NCBI GenBank assembly: GCA_020628425.1
Contig: JAHDEZ010000002.1
Coordinates: 53,538-117,537, forward strand
Source: Hellea sp.
GTDB lineage: Bacteria > Pseudomonadota > Alphaproteobacteria > Caulobacterales > Maricaulaceae
DNA: 64,000 bases
Direction: 5' to 3'
The translations under genes were made by a program, and so were the position numbers. Within the stretch, counting starts at the first letter, position 1. Each line of letters opens with the position of its first letter. This document shows, in pieces, positions 27,785 to 36,902 of the stretch. Under the pieces are notes generated by a model. The model worked only from the letters and a program-made list of their open reading frames with translations. It made no database searches and had not been told where the DNA came from.

Positions 27785-29653
27785 ATGGACTTTTTCATGA
27801 CCGACTCGATCGAATTTTTGCGCAATGTCGCCATTGTCGCCCACGTTGACCACGGTAAGACCACACTAGTGGATCAACTCCTTCGCCAAAGCGGAACCTT
27901 GCAGGAGCGCGGCGAGCAAGCCGAGCGCGTCATGGATAGCGGCGATATCGAAAAAGAACGTGGCATTACCATCCTTGCCAAAAACACGGCCATCCGCTGG
28001 GATGACCCGTCCGGGCAGAATTGGCGCATCAATATTGTCGACACGCCAGGTCACGCAGACTTCGGTGGTGAAGTAGAACGCGTCCTTTCTATGGTAGACA
28101 GCGTGGTTCTATTGGTAGATGCAGTCGAAGGGCCCATGCCGCAAACGACATTCGTGACCAAAAAAGCGCTGGCTCAGGGTCTCAAGCCTATCGTTGTTGT
28201 TAACAAAGTAGACCGTCAGGGCGCTCGACCGGACTGGGTTGTCGACCAAACTTTTGATTTGTTTGACCGCTGTGGTGCGACGGATGAACAACTTGATTTC
28301 CCCGTTGTTTACGCCTCCGGCTTGAATGGATGGGCGTCGCTGGATGTGAGCATCCAAGAAGGTGACATGACTCCTCTGTTTCAAACTATCGTACAGCATG
28401 CGCCCGTGCCTGATGTCGACCCTGATGCACCTTTACAATTGCAAGTCTCCGCACTTGACTATAATTCTTATCAAGGTGTCATAGGTATAGGTCGCGTCGT
28501 GCGCGGCTCCCTTGGGCGCAACACACAGGTCGTCATCGCGTCGCCAGACGGAACAGAGCGCAAGGGAAAAGTCCTCCAATGCTATGGTTTCATGGGACTT
28601 GATCGGGTTGAAATGGATAGCGTCTCTGCCGGAGATATTATTGCATTTACTGGTATTGAGGGCCTTGGTATTTCCGACACAATCTGCGACCCGGAACATG
28701 TGGAAAGAATTACAGCGCTTTCTGTTGACGAACCGACCTTGTCTATGACGTTCCAAGTCAATGATAGTCCGTTCGCAGGACAAGAAGGCAAGTTCGTTAC
28801 GTCTCGCAATATTAAAGATCGATTGGACCGGGAGCTCATTCACAATGTTGCACTACGGGTCGACCAGCTGGATGAAGCAGATAAGTTTCGGGTTTCAGGT
28901 CGCGGAGAACTTCATCTTTCTATTCTGATCGAGAACATGCGTCGGGAAGGCTATGAGCTGGCGATTTCGCGTCCACAGGTCATCAATAAGGAAATTGATG
29001 GTGAATTGTGTGAACCCTGGGAGACACTGACAATTGATGTCGAAGAAGAGCATCAGGGCGCTGTGATGGAAAAACTGGGTGAACGAAAAGGCATGCTCAA
29101 AGATATGGTTCCTGACGGGAAAGGACGCACACGGATTGATTACGACATCCCAACCCGTGGACTTATTGGTTTTCGCTCGGATTTCCTGACATTAACCTCG
29201 GGAACCGGCCTCATGTATCATATCTTTGACCGTTATGCGCCTCGTACCAAAGCCGGGATTGGCCGCCGGCAGAAGGGTGTTCTAATATCCAAAGACCGCG
29301 GAAAGGCCCTCGCCTTCGCACTGTGGAACCTTCAGGAACGCGGGCAGTTGTTCATTGGACACGCGACCGAAGTTTATGAAGGCATGATCATTGGCATAAA
29401 CAGCCGGGACAATGACCTAACCGTGAACCCCCTCAAAGGAAAGAAACTCACTAATATACGCGCCGCAGGTTCAGACGAAGCCGTGGTCTTAACTCCGCCC
29501 ATACAGGTCACGCTGGAATATGCTTTGCAGTTTATCAATGATGATGAGCTGGTGGAGGTGACCCCTGAAAACATACGTATCCGCAAACGCTTCCTGTTGG
29601 AGCATGAACGCAAAAAGGATCAACGGGCACGGGATGCCATGGAAGCTGGATAA
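27785..29653 (+). CDS. typA: Translational GTPase TypA/BipA
   Basis: '[20 protein letters not shown]', '[20 protein letters not shown]', '[16 protein letters not shown]'; true start may be 27797. Confidence 0.95.
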   Translation: MDFFMTDSIEFLRNVAIVAHVDHGKTTLVDQLLRQSGTLQERGEQAERVMDSGDIEKERGITILAKNTAIRWDDPSGQNWRINIVDTPGHADFGGEVERVLSMVDSVVLLVDAVEGPMPQTTFVTKKALAQGLKPIVVVNKVDRQGARPDWVVDQTFDLFDRCGATDEQLDFPVVYASGLNGWASLDVSIQEGDMTPLFQTIVQHAPVPDVDPDAPLQLQVSALDYNSYQGVIGIGRVVRGSLGRNTQVVIASPDGTERKGKVLQCYGFMGLDRVEMDSVSAGDIIAFTGIEGLGISDTICDPEHVERITALSVDEPTLSMTFQVNDSPFAGQEGKFVTSRNIKDRLDRELIHNVALRVDQLDEADKFRVSGRGELHLSILIENMRREGYELAISRPQVINKEIDGELCEPWETLTIDVEEEHQGAVMEKLGERKGMLKDMVPDGKGRTRIDYDIPTRGLIGFRSDFLTLTSGTGLMYHIFDRYAPRTKAGIGRRQKGVLISKDRGKALAFALWNLQERGQLFIGHATEVYEGMIIGINSRDNDLTVNPLKGKKLTNIRAAGSDEAVVLTPPIQVTLEYALQFINDDELVEVTPENIRIRKRFLLEHERKKDQRARDAMEAG

Positions 29654-29712
29654 TTTTTGCATCCATTTTATACCTTCGTGACGTCTTACGTATATGAAGG
29701 AGTAAACTATGC

Positions 29713-30169
29713 ATGAAATTTTTTGCTGTTATTGGGACCTTTAGTTTTGTTCCGGTCACAATTTGGATTATTTCGTATTTTGGAGCGAAGCGTCACGGAC
29801 GTGGCCTAGAAAGCGCCAATAAACTCATTGAACGTGGTGGTCCCATAACGGGTGAGATCATAAAAGCGCTTGGGATTAATCCGGCTTCACCGCTACGGGA
29901 CTTGAAAATCGGATTGATATTGATCACCGTGGCGGCTTCAATATTGATTATAGGGCGCGTTTTGCCAGACGATAGTGGCGACGCCGCACAAATTACAATG
30001 GGCGTTGCCAGAATGCCGTGCTGCCATAATGCTATATTTAGCATATGGTTATTCCCATCCGGAATGCGCCAAAATACTAGACCTGCCTATCGGCACTGTG
30101 AAATCCCATATAAATCGCGGCAAAAGCCAGTTACGGCATTTGCTGAAAGCCTATGAAGTTGCAAAGTGA
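29713..30169 (+). pseudogene. Deletion-fusion remnant: N-terminal part of a small membrane protein joined out of frame to ECF sigma factor region 4
   Basis: Frame 1 (29713-): 'FSFVPVTIWIISYFGAKRHGRGLESANKLIERGGPITGEIIKAL...'; frame 2 (29975-30169): 'LPECRAAIMLYLAYGYSHPECAKILDLPIGTVKSHINRGKSQLRHLL' (sigma-70 region 4). No region 2 found. Confidence 0.65.
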
Positions 30170-30495
30170 AAAATATGACTGATTCAGACTCTGCGTTTCG
30201 AGACTTGTTTAAATCCTATGTACCCCCCTGTAAGGACGAAGGCTTCACTGAAAGCTTACAGAACGAGATCAAATCAAGAGAACTAAAAAGGAGAAGAACC
30301 CGGGCAACCTGTTTATTATGCGCCGTTGGACTAGGTTCTATATTGGCGGGTTTACAAATTTTTGCCCTAGCAAGTTATATTCACTCTATGGTACTTTTAT
30401 GGCCACCTCAAAGTCCCGTGACTTTTGCGATTTTGGCCAGTATCTTGGTGCCAATTAGCATATTATCAATCGAAGAACTAAAATTATCGCTCTAG
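30166..30495 (+). CDS. Small membrane protein following the sigma-4 remnant, possible anti-sigma-like
   Basis: 109 aa, two TM segments; starts within the sigma-4 stop region. Confidence 0.5.
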   Translation: MKNMTDSDSAFRDLFKSYVPPCKDEGFTESLQNEIKSRELKRRRTRATCLLCAVGLGSILAGLQIFALASYIHSMVLLWPPQSPVTFAILASILVPISILSIEELKLSL

Positions 30496-30550
30496 AACTT
30501 GAATTCAGGGGCAAATCCGGCCATTTCCTCTGAAATTCTGGAGAATAGTC

Positions 30551-33136
30551 ATGCGTACAGATACCGCCCTTACACCGACCCGCCTCGTTGATTACACACC
30601 TCCGAATTTTCAGGTGAATAGTGTTTATCTGGATTTCACTCTTGATCCATCAGCAACCCGGGTGAACTCTCGGCTAAATTTAACACGTCTGGGCGACGGT
30701 CCTCTGGAACTCGACGGCGATGAAATAACGCTGAAATCCATTAAGGTGGACGGCAAACACCTAAAACGTACAGAATATCGTCTGACTCAGACCCATCTCA
30801 TTCTCGATGGCCTCCCTAACGAATGTATCCTCGAAATCGAAACCGAATGTGTTCCCGAGAAAAACTCGACACTTATGGGACTTTATGTGTCCGGCGGACG
30901 CTTTTGCACCCAATGTGAAGCGGAGGGCTTTCGCCGGATGACCTATTATATGGACCGGCCAGACGTAATGTCGGTTTTCAAGGTCCGCATTGAAGCCGAA
31001 AAAGCTAAATATCCATATCTTCTGGCCAATGGGAATTGTGTTGAAGAAGGTGATTTGAAGAACGGACGCCATTTCGCGGTATGGGAAGATCCTTTTAAAA
31101 AACCCGCATACCTCTTCGCTTTGGTCGCTGGTGAGTTCGATTTGCTCAAAGACAGTTTCACAACTATGAGCGGTCGCAACATACCACTCACAATATACGT
31201 AGACCCAGGCGATGCATCGCGGGCTGAATATGCGATGGATAGTCTTAAACGTTCCATGAAATGGGATGAGGATGTCTACGGGCGAGAATATGACCTAGAT
31301 AGATTTATGATCGTTGCGGTGCGAGATTTCAATTTCGGCGCCATGGAAAATAAAGGTCTCAACATTTTTAATTCAGCTCTGCTCCTGGCAGACGCTGCAA
31401 CAGCTACGGATATGAATTTTGAACGTATAGAGAGTGTCGTAGCTCACGAGTACTTCCATAACTGGACAGGCAATCGAATTACCTGCAGGGACTGGTTCCA
31501 GCTATGTTTAAAAGAAGGCTTCACGGTTTTTCGTGATCAGGAATTTTCTGCTGACATGCGCGGCGCAACCGTTCAAAGGATCAAGGATGTACGAGCTTTG
31601 CGGTCCCGACAATTCCCTGAAGATCAAGGACCTCTTGCTCACCCTGTCAGACCATCCGAGTTCATGAAGATTGATAACTTTTACACGGCAACGATATACG
31701 AAAAGGGTGCCGAGCTTATCCGCATGCTTAAGACCATGTTAGGGGATGAAGTATTCCGAAAAGGGTGCGACTATTATTTTGATACGTTAGACGGTTCTGC
31801 AGCTACAGTCGAACAATTCATTCAGTGTTTTGAACATGTCTCTGACAAAGATCTTGCCCAGTTTATGCATTGGTATGAACAAGCTGGCACACCCATTTTA
31901 CACATCAGAAGAACACCACAAGGAATTGAAATAAAACAAGAAAACAACCCAACGCCCGGACAAACTGCAAAAGACGACCGGGTAATTCCCATTCGATGGG
32001 CCGCTGTTAAAGATGATGGCACCAACACAACTGACGAGCTTACAATTATGACGACAAACGGGGTTATCATAGGACACCCTGTTCCTGATAAAAAATATAC
32101 GCCGTCACTATTTCGGGACTTTTCTTCACCCGTTGTTCTCAAGACCGATTTTACTGCTGAAGATTATCTGCGATTGATGGCATATGACGATAATGGCTTT
32201 AACCGTTGGGAAGCCGGTCAAACCATAGCTCGCAATCTCTTGACCATGATGGCCCAAGCCATCCAGTCCGGTCAAATCCCGAAAGTTGATAGAGCCCTAT
32301 CTGGATATACTCAGGCTTTGCGGAGTACCGTTCTGGATGACCGTTTCGATCCAGCGTTCAAGGCTCTTGTTTTGACACCGCCTGGCGAGAAGGAAATCCT
32401 GCAAAGCCTTACCAATGCGGACCCGGTTGCAATAACCTTGGCATCGCGATGGCTAAAACGTGCAATAGCTGACCATCTAAAAGGCGTGCTGTTGCAAACT
32501 TATAATGGTATGCGGGACGACCGCCCCTTCTCCCCTTCAGCAGAAGCAGCGGGAAGAAGAGCCCTAGCCAATAGAAGTCTCGCTTTCCTGGCCTCACGTC
32601 AGGATGCACAGGCAGCGCCGCTGGCTATCGCTCAGTTATATTCCGCGTCCAACATGACAGATGAGCTTTCAGCACTCGTAACACTTACCCATTTGGGCGG
32701 TCGCCGCATTGATCAGTCATTGGAGGATTTCTTTGAGAAATGGCAAAATAATCCACTTGTTATTGATAAATGGTTTGCAGTTGGAGCGTCGCGGCCCGGC
32801 AAGCTAGCGCTCGATTATGTGAAGGCGCTCACAAAACACAAAGCCTATAATCCGGCTAACCCAAACCGTGTCAGAGCACTGATAGGTTCCTTTGCTATGA
32901 ATAATTCTGAAGCCTTTCACAGAATTGACGGCGAAGGTTATCACTTCTTTGCTGAGCAGATATTGGATATCGATAGTCGTAATCCACAGATTGCCGCGCG
33001 TCTTCTAGGTGCTTTTGAGGTGAGGCCTCGTTTGGATAACGAAAGGCAAAATCTCATAAGCCAGCAACTGGGTCGAATTATCAAATCAAAACCGTCCAAT
33101 AACGTTTTGGAAATTGCAACGAAACTAAGAGGATAA
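30551..33136 (+). CDS. pepN: Aminopeptidase N (M1 family)
   Basis: 'FGAMENKGLNIFN', 'VVAHEYFHNWTGNRITCRDWFQLCLKEGFTVFRD' HExxH...E motif. Confidence 0.95.
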   Translation: MRTDTALTPTRLVDYTPPNFQVNSVYLDFTLDPSATRVNSRLNLTRLGDGPLELDGDEITLKSIKVDGKHLKRTEYRLTQTHLILDGLPNECILEIETECVPEKNSTLMGLYVSGGRFCTQCEAEGFRRMTYYMDRPDVMSVFKVRIEAEKAKYPYLLANGNCVEEGDLKNGRHFAVWEDPFKKPAYLFALVAGEFDLLKDSFTTMSGRNIPLTIYVDPGDASRAEYAMDSLKRSMKWDEDVYGREYDLDRFMIVAVRDFNFGAMENKGLNIFNSALLLADAATATDMNFERIESVVAHEYFHNWTGNRITCRDWFQLCLKEGFTVFRDQEFSADMRGATVQRIKDVRALRSRQFPEDQGPLAHPVRPSEFMKIDNFYTATIYEKGAELIRMLKTMLGDEVFRKGCDYYFDTLDGSAATVEQFIQCFEHVSDKDLAQFMHWYEQAGTPILHIRRTPQGIEIKQENNPTPGQTAKDDRVIPIRWAAVKDDGTNTTDELTIMTTNGVIIGHPVPDKKYTPSLFRDFSSPVVLKTDFTAEDYLRLMAYDDNGFNRWEAGQTIARNLLTMMAQAIQSGQIPKVDRALSGYTQALRSTVLDDRFDPAFKALVLTPPGEKEILQSLTNADPVAITLASRWLKRAIADHLKGVLLQTYNGMRDDRPFSPSAEAAGRRALANRSLAFLASRQDAQAAPLAIAQLYSASNMTDELSALVTLTHLGGRRIDQSLEDFFEKWQNNPLVIDKWFAVGASRPGKLALDYVKALTKHKAYNPANPNRVRALIGSFAMNNSEAFHRIDGEGYHFFAEQILDIDSRNPQIAARLLGAFEVRPRLDNERQNLISQQLGRIIKSKPSNNVLEIATKLRG

Positions 33137-33157
33137 TTTAACCAGAATTTTAGGCCT

Positions 33158-33907
33158 TTGCCCTATGTTCCGGGGATGATTGATCCACGTACATTCCACG
33201 GCTTCCGCGAACATGTTTCTGAACACATGTATACGGTAATGAAGCAACCTATTGTTAACCTGGCTGATAACGAAATATCTCATTATGAATGGCTAGTGCG
33301 TTTTCAACATGAGGCAGGAGTTCAGGGGGTATTACGGCCAGCAGAATTATCCGGAGCAATCAAAGACCTGGACTTGTCCATGTTAGCGCGAGCCGTTTTA
33401 ACCATCAATAAGTACCCGGATGGCCACGGTATGGCCGTCAACTTGTCAGGAGCTTCCATAGATTTGCCAGGATTCGAGCATGCCTTAATGGCCTGTTTGT
33501 CGGCTCTGGAAGGCCCACCAACCAAACTTGTGATCGAATTGACAGAAACATGGGATATGGAAAATCTTCACAAAGCCAAAGATATTCTACAAAAACTCAG
33601 GGATCGTGGCCATAAAATATGTCTTGATGATGTGGGCGCTGGTGCAGCATCAATACGCTATTTGCGCGCCCTCCCCGCAGACTACTTAAAAATAGATGGC
33701 GAATTTGTCGTCTCTGCAATGAATGACGAACGTGAAAAAGCCATTTTAAACATGCTGTTCACCCTGCGTGAAACTTTAGGCTTCAAATTTATCGCTGAAG
33801 GCGTAGAAACTGACCAAATCATGGATTTTGTACGCCAAATGGGATTTGACGCTGTGCAAGGCTATGGCGTCGGTAAACCAACGCCAGAAACTCGATTAGA
33901 TAGTTAA
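33158..33907 (+). CDS. EAL domain protein (c-di-GMP phosphodiesterase-like)
   Basis: 'YEWLVRF', 'VIELTETWDMEN', 'CLDDVGAGAASIRYLRALPADYLKIDGEFV', 'FIAEGVET', 'VQGYGVGKP'; ORF-track start not verified. Confidence 0.8.
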   Translation: MPYVPGMIDPRTFHGFREHVSEHMYTVMKQPIVNLADNEISHYEWLVRFQHEAGVQGVLRPAELSGAIKDLDLSMLARAVLTINKYPDGHGMAVNLSGASIDLPGFEHALMACLSALEGPPTKLVIELTETWDMENLHKAKDILQKLRDRGHKICLDDVGAGAASIRYLRALPADYLKIDGEFVVSAMNDEREKAILNMLFTLRETLGFKFIAEGVETDQIMDFVRQMGFDAVQGYGVGKPTPETRLDS

Positions 33908-33977
33908 CCAATTTTTTGTAATTTATTCACGAATGGGTGAAACTAATCGAACGGGAAATTGATTCGAAAAGGAAAAG

Positions 33978-36887
33978 TTGAGCAATTTCAATCCACATCA
34001 ACCTGGGCCTGCTCCTGGGATGGCACCGTCCGTAAATGCGGCCGTACCTCCCCCCATGCCTGCTGGTATGCCGATGCGGCCCACTATTGCACCTGAAAAG
34101 TTCCAACCCAACCGGGTTGAAGTAGAGGATCGACGCAAAACCCGGCGTCTCGAAGCCCTATCGGACCAATTCGAACAATCCAATCTCAAGAACATTGCCT
34201 TGGCGATCCTGACATTCTTGTTGTTTTTCCTTTTGACCTCATTTTTGATTGTAAACGACCAGCGTAACCGTGCTGCTGAAGCATCAAAATCCCAACTTCG
34301 TTCGGAGGTCGAACTGGGGATGACTGTGGCCGACCGTTCTCTTAACGCCATGACGGTTGGAATTGATAATGCACTTTCGGGTGGAGCCACAGCGAATAGC
34401 ATTGTTAGCAATATTCTGAGAAATCCGAATGTCACTGGGATAGCCATTGTTTCCCCGACAGGACAGTTACTTGGCGGGACACAAAACGCCGAAATTTTAG
34501 CTCAGACAGACATATCGAACCGCATCCAATCAGGTGTACTGATATCGTCCCGCGTCAACACAGAAAACGGATCCATAAATCCCATGATCATTCGCGACTT
34601 GAATGATGCCGTTTTGATTGTTGAATTCGAACAAGGCTCCCTTTTGGGAGATAACAAAAGTGTGGCGGCCATAGTTGATCAAAACGGGCGCGCAATTGAT
34701 GGCCCTCAACGGCTTGGCCACTCAGATGCGCAGCGCTATTTCAATCAACCTTCTGACACGATTATGGAGATGGCCCGCCTGCAGAATGAAAACATGACGA
34801 CCAGTAAAATCAATGGTGAAATCCACTGGCTGGGATATGGGCCAGTTCCCCATTCCAATCTACTTTATATGCAGTCAAAATCTAAAAACGCGAGTTCAAA
34901 TTGGCTGCAAACCTTGGGTCTTTTGGCTCTCATGTTCTTTGGCACGCTAGCTATGGTCGCAACCCTCTTCAAAAACATGCGCAAGCAAGTTGAAACCGTC
35001 GATCAATCTCAAAACCAGAATGAGGTTTCTCAGCAAAGATACAGAGTCGCCCTCGATGGTTCACGAGGAGGTGTTTGGGAAGTCAACCTTGGTGAAAATG
35101 TCGCCTATGTCAGCCGCTCCCTAGCCGGGCTGCTAGGATTGCCGCCTCAAGAACATCACTTACCCGTCCCACAATTCTTATCTCTATTCCATGAAGCTGA
35201 CCGGGAAAAGCTTCTGTACAATATCCGCCGCGCACATATGTCCGGCGAATTCGATGTCGACGTCAACGTCGCTCGTCTTCCGCTCACAATTTCCTGTCGC
35301 GGACGTCCTTTAACGCGAGGAGCAGAACACACCCGGGTCATTATTGGTATGGCGATGGATGTTACGGAGCAAAGAGGATCTCAACTGCGTTTGCAGGCAG
35401 CAGAAGCCCGCCTGCATGACGCCCTAAGATCCATGAACGATTCTTTTGTAATTTGGGATCAACGCGACCAGCTCACTTTGTGGAATGCTAAATTTGAGGA
35501 TTTTTTCGCTTTCCAACCCGGAAGCCTTCAGCCTGGAACAGACCACCATGTTGTTGCCTTTCATGCGGATAATGCCATTGAGCAACGAATAGAAAGCGGT
35601 GATGGCCACACTTATGAAATCCAACTTAAGGACGGCCGCTGGATCCGCTACTTGGAAACAGCCACGGCAGATGGTGGACGAGTCTCCATTGGTACAGAAA
35701 TCTCGGTCATTCGGACTCGGGAACATCAGCTACGGGAGAATGAACGCGCCCTCCAAAAAACCGTTAATGTCCTTCGGAAATCTCAAACTCGAATTGTTGA
35801 GCTCGCTGAAAGCTACGAGCAGGAAAAAATTCGGGCCGAAGAAGCCAATCAGTCCAAAAGCGAATTTCTGGCCAATATGAGCCATGAACTCCGAACACCA
35901 CTCAACGCGATTAACGGTTTCTCCGACATCATGAAAAAGGAGATGTTCGGGCCACTCGGCGATCCCCGCTATAAGGAATATGTGTCCGATATTCTTTTCT
36001 CCGGTCAGCACTTATTGTCCCTCATCAACGACATTCTCGATATGTCTAAGATTGAAGCTGGTAAGATGACCCTTCATGTAGAGAGCTTAGATATCAATGA
36101 TTTGGTTCAGCAGGTCCTCCGCATTATTCGAGGCCGTGCAGAAGACAATGGTCAAAAACTGATATATGAACCCGTTCAAGCCCGCGAGATTGAGGCGGAT
36201 CCCCGTGCTGTCAAACAAGTTCTCATCAATTTGATTTCCAATGCCATTAAATTTACGCCCGAAGGCGGCGTTGTCAGCGTCGACATCAGTGTTAAATCTG
36301 CTGGTATCATCGTGCAGGTGTCAGATACCGGAATCGGTATTTCGCCAGAAGATTTGGAACGGTTGGCGCAACCTTTTGAACAAGTCGAAAATGAAAATAC
36401 GCGTCAAGTTGAAGGAACGGGACTGGGATTGGTCTTGTCTAAATCCCTTGTTGAACTGCATGGTGGCAACTTCAAAATTGAGTCGACTGTTGGCGAAGGA
36501 ACTTCCGTTATTTTCACACTACCCAACAAACCTATCAAGCAGGTTGAAGATGAACCAGAGTCAGAAGTGGCTGATGAGATTTCACGCCTTGCGCAGGATA
36601 TTGCAGATGTTCTCAAAGAAGGTGGTATCGAAGACGAACAAGCTGAAGACATCCCAGCTTACGTTTCGGCGGACAACCATGCCGGCGTTCCAGTACCACA
36701 AGTTGCAGCTCAGATGAGTTCGGTCCCTCAGCCTGCCCCTCAACCTCAACATATTCAGCAGCCACAATATTTGCAGCAACCTCAACCTCTACCTCAACCT
36801 GCCCCATATCAACAAACCGGCATGGGGCAATCGATTCCTCAAAGTGAAGATGACCGGGGTTCCGCAGGTAATCCCTACGCTGCTTAA
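33978..36887 (+). CDS. PAS-domain membrane sensor histidine kinase (PleC/DivJ-like catalytic core)
   Basis: 969 aa, TTG start; TM 'IALAILTFLLFFLLTSFLIV'; H-box 'MSHELRTPLNAINGFSDIMKKEMFGPLG'; N-, G-boxes; Pro/Gln-rich C-terminal tail. Confidence 0.88.
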   Translation: MSNFNPHQPGPAPGMAPSVNAAVPPPMPAGMPMRPTIAPEKFQPNRVEVEDRRKTRRLEALSDQFEQSNLKNIALAILTFLLFFLLTSFLIVNDQRNRAAEASKSQLRSEVELGMTVADRSLNAMTVGIDNALSGGATANSIVSNILRNPNVTGIAIVSPTGQLLGGTQNAEILAQTDISNRIQSGVLISSRVNTENGSINPMIIRDLNDAVLIVEFEQGSLLGDNKSVAAIVDQNGRAIDGPQRLGHSDAQRYFNQPSDTIMEMARLQNENMTTSKINGEIHWLGYGPVPHSNLLYMQSKSKNASSNWLQTLGLLALMFFGTLAMVATLFKNMRKQVETVDQSQNQNEVSQQRYRVALDGSRGGVWEVNLGENVAYVSRSLAGLLGLPPQEHHLPVPQFLSLFHEADREKLLYNIRRAHMSGEFDVDVNVARLPLTISCRGRPLTRGAEHTRVIIGMAMDVTEQRGSQLRLQAAEARLHDALRSMNDSFVIWDQRDQLTLWNAKFEDFFAFQPGSLQPGTDHHVVAFHADNAIEQRIESGDGHTYEIQLKDGRWIRYLETATADGGRVSIGTEISVIRTREHQLRENERALQKTVNVLRKSQTRIVELAESYEQEKIRAEEANQSKSEFLANMSHELRTPLNAINGFSDIMKKEMFGPLGDPRYKEYVSDILFSGQHLLSLINDILDMSKIEAGKMTLHVESLDINDLVQQVLRIIRGRAEDNGQKLIYEPVQAREIEADPRAVKQVLINLISNAIKFTPEGGVVSVDISVKSAGIIVQVSDTGIGISPEDLERLAQPFEQVENENTRQVEGTGLGLVLSKSLVELHGGNFKIESTVGEGTSVIFTLPNKPIKQVEDEPESEVADEISRLAQDIADVLKEGGIEDEQAEDIPAYVSADNHAGVPVPQVAAQMSSVPQPAPQPQHIQQPQYLQQPQPLPQPAPYQQTGMGQSIPQSEDDRGSAGNPYAA

Positions 36888-36902
36888 ACCACGCGAAGTC
36901 TT

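Noticed and set aside
28433-28843. 136-aa antisense ORF inside typA
   Set aside because: No motif; overlaps a conserved GTPase CDS.
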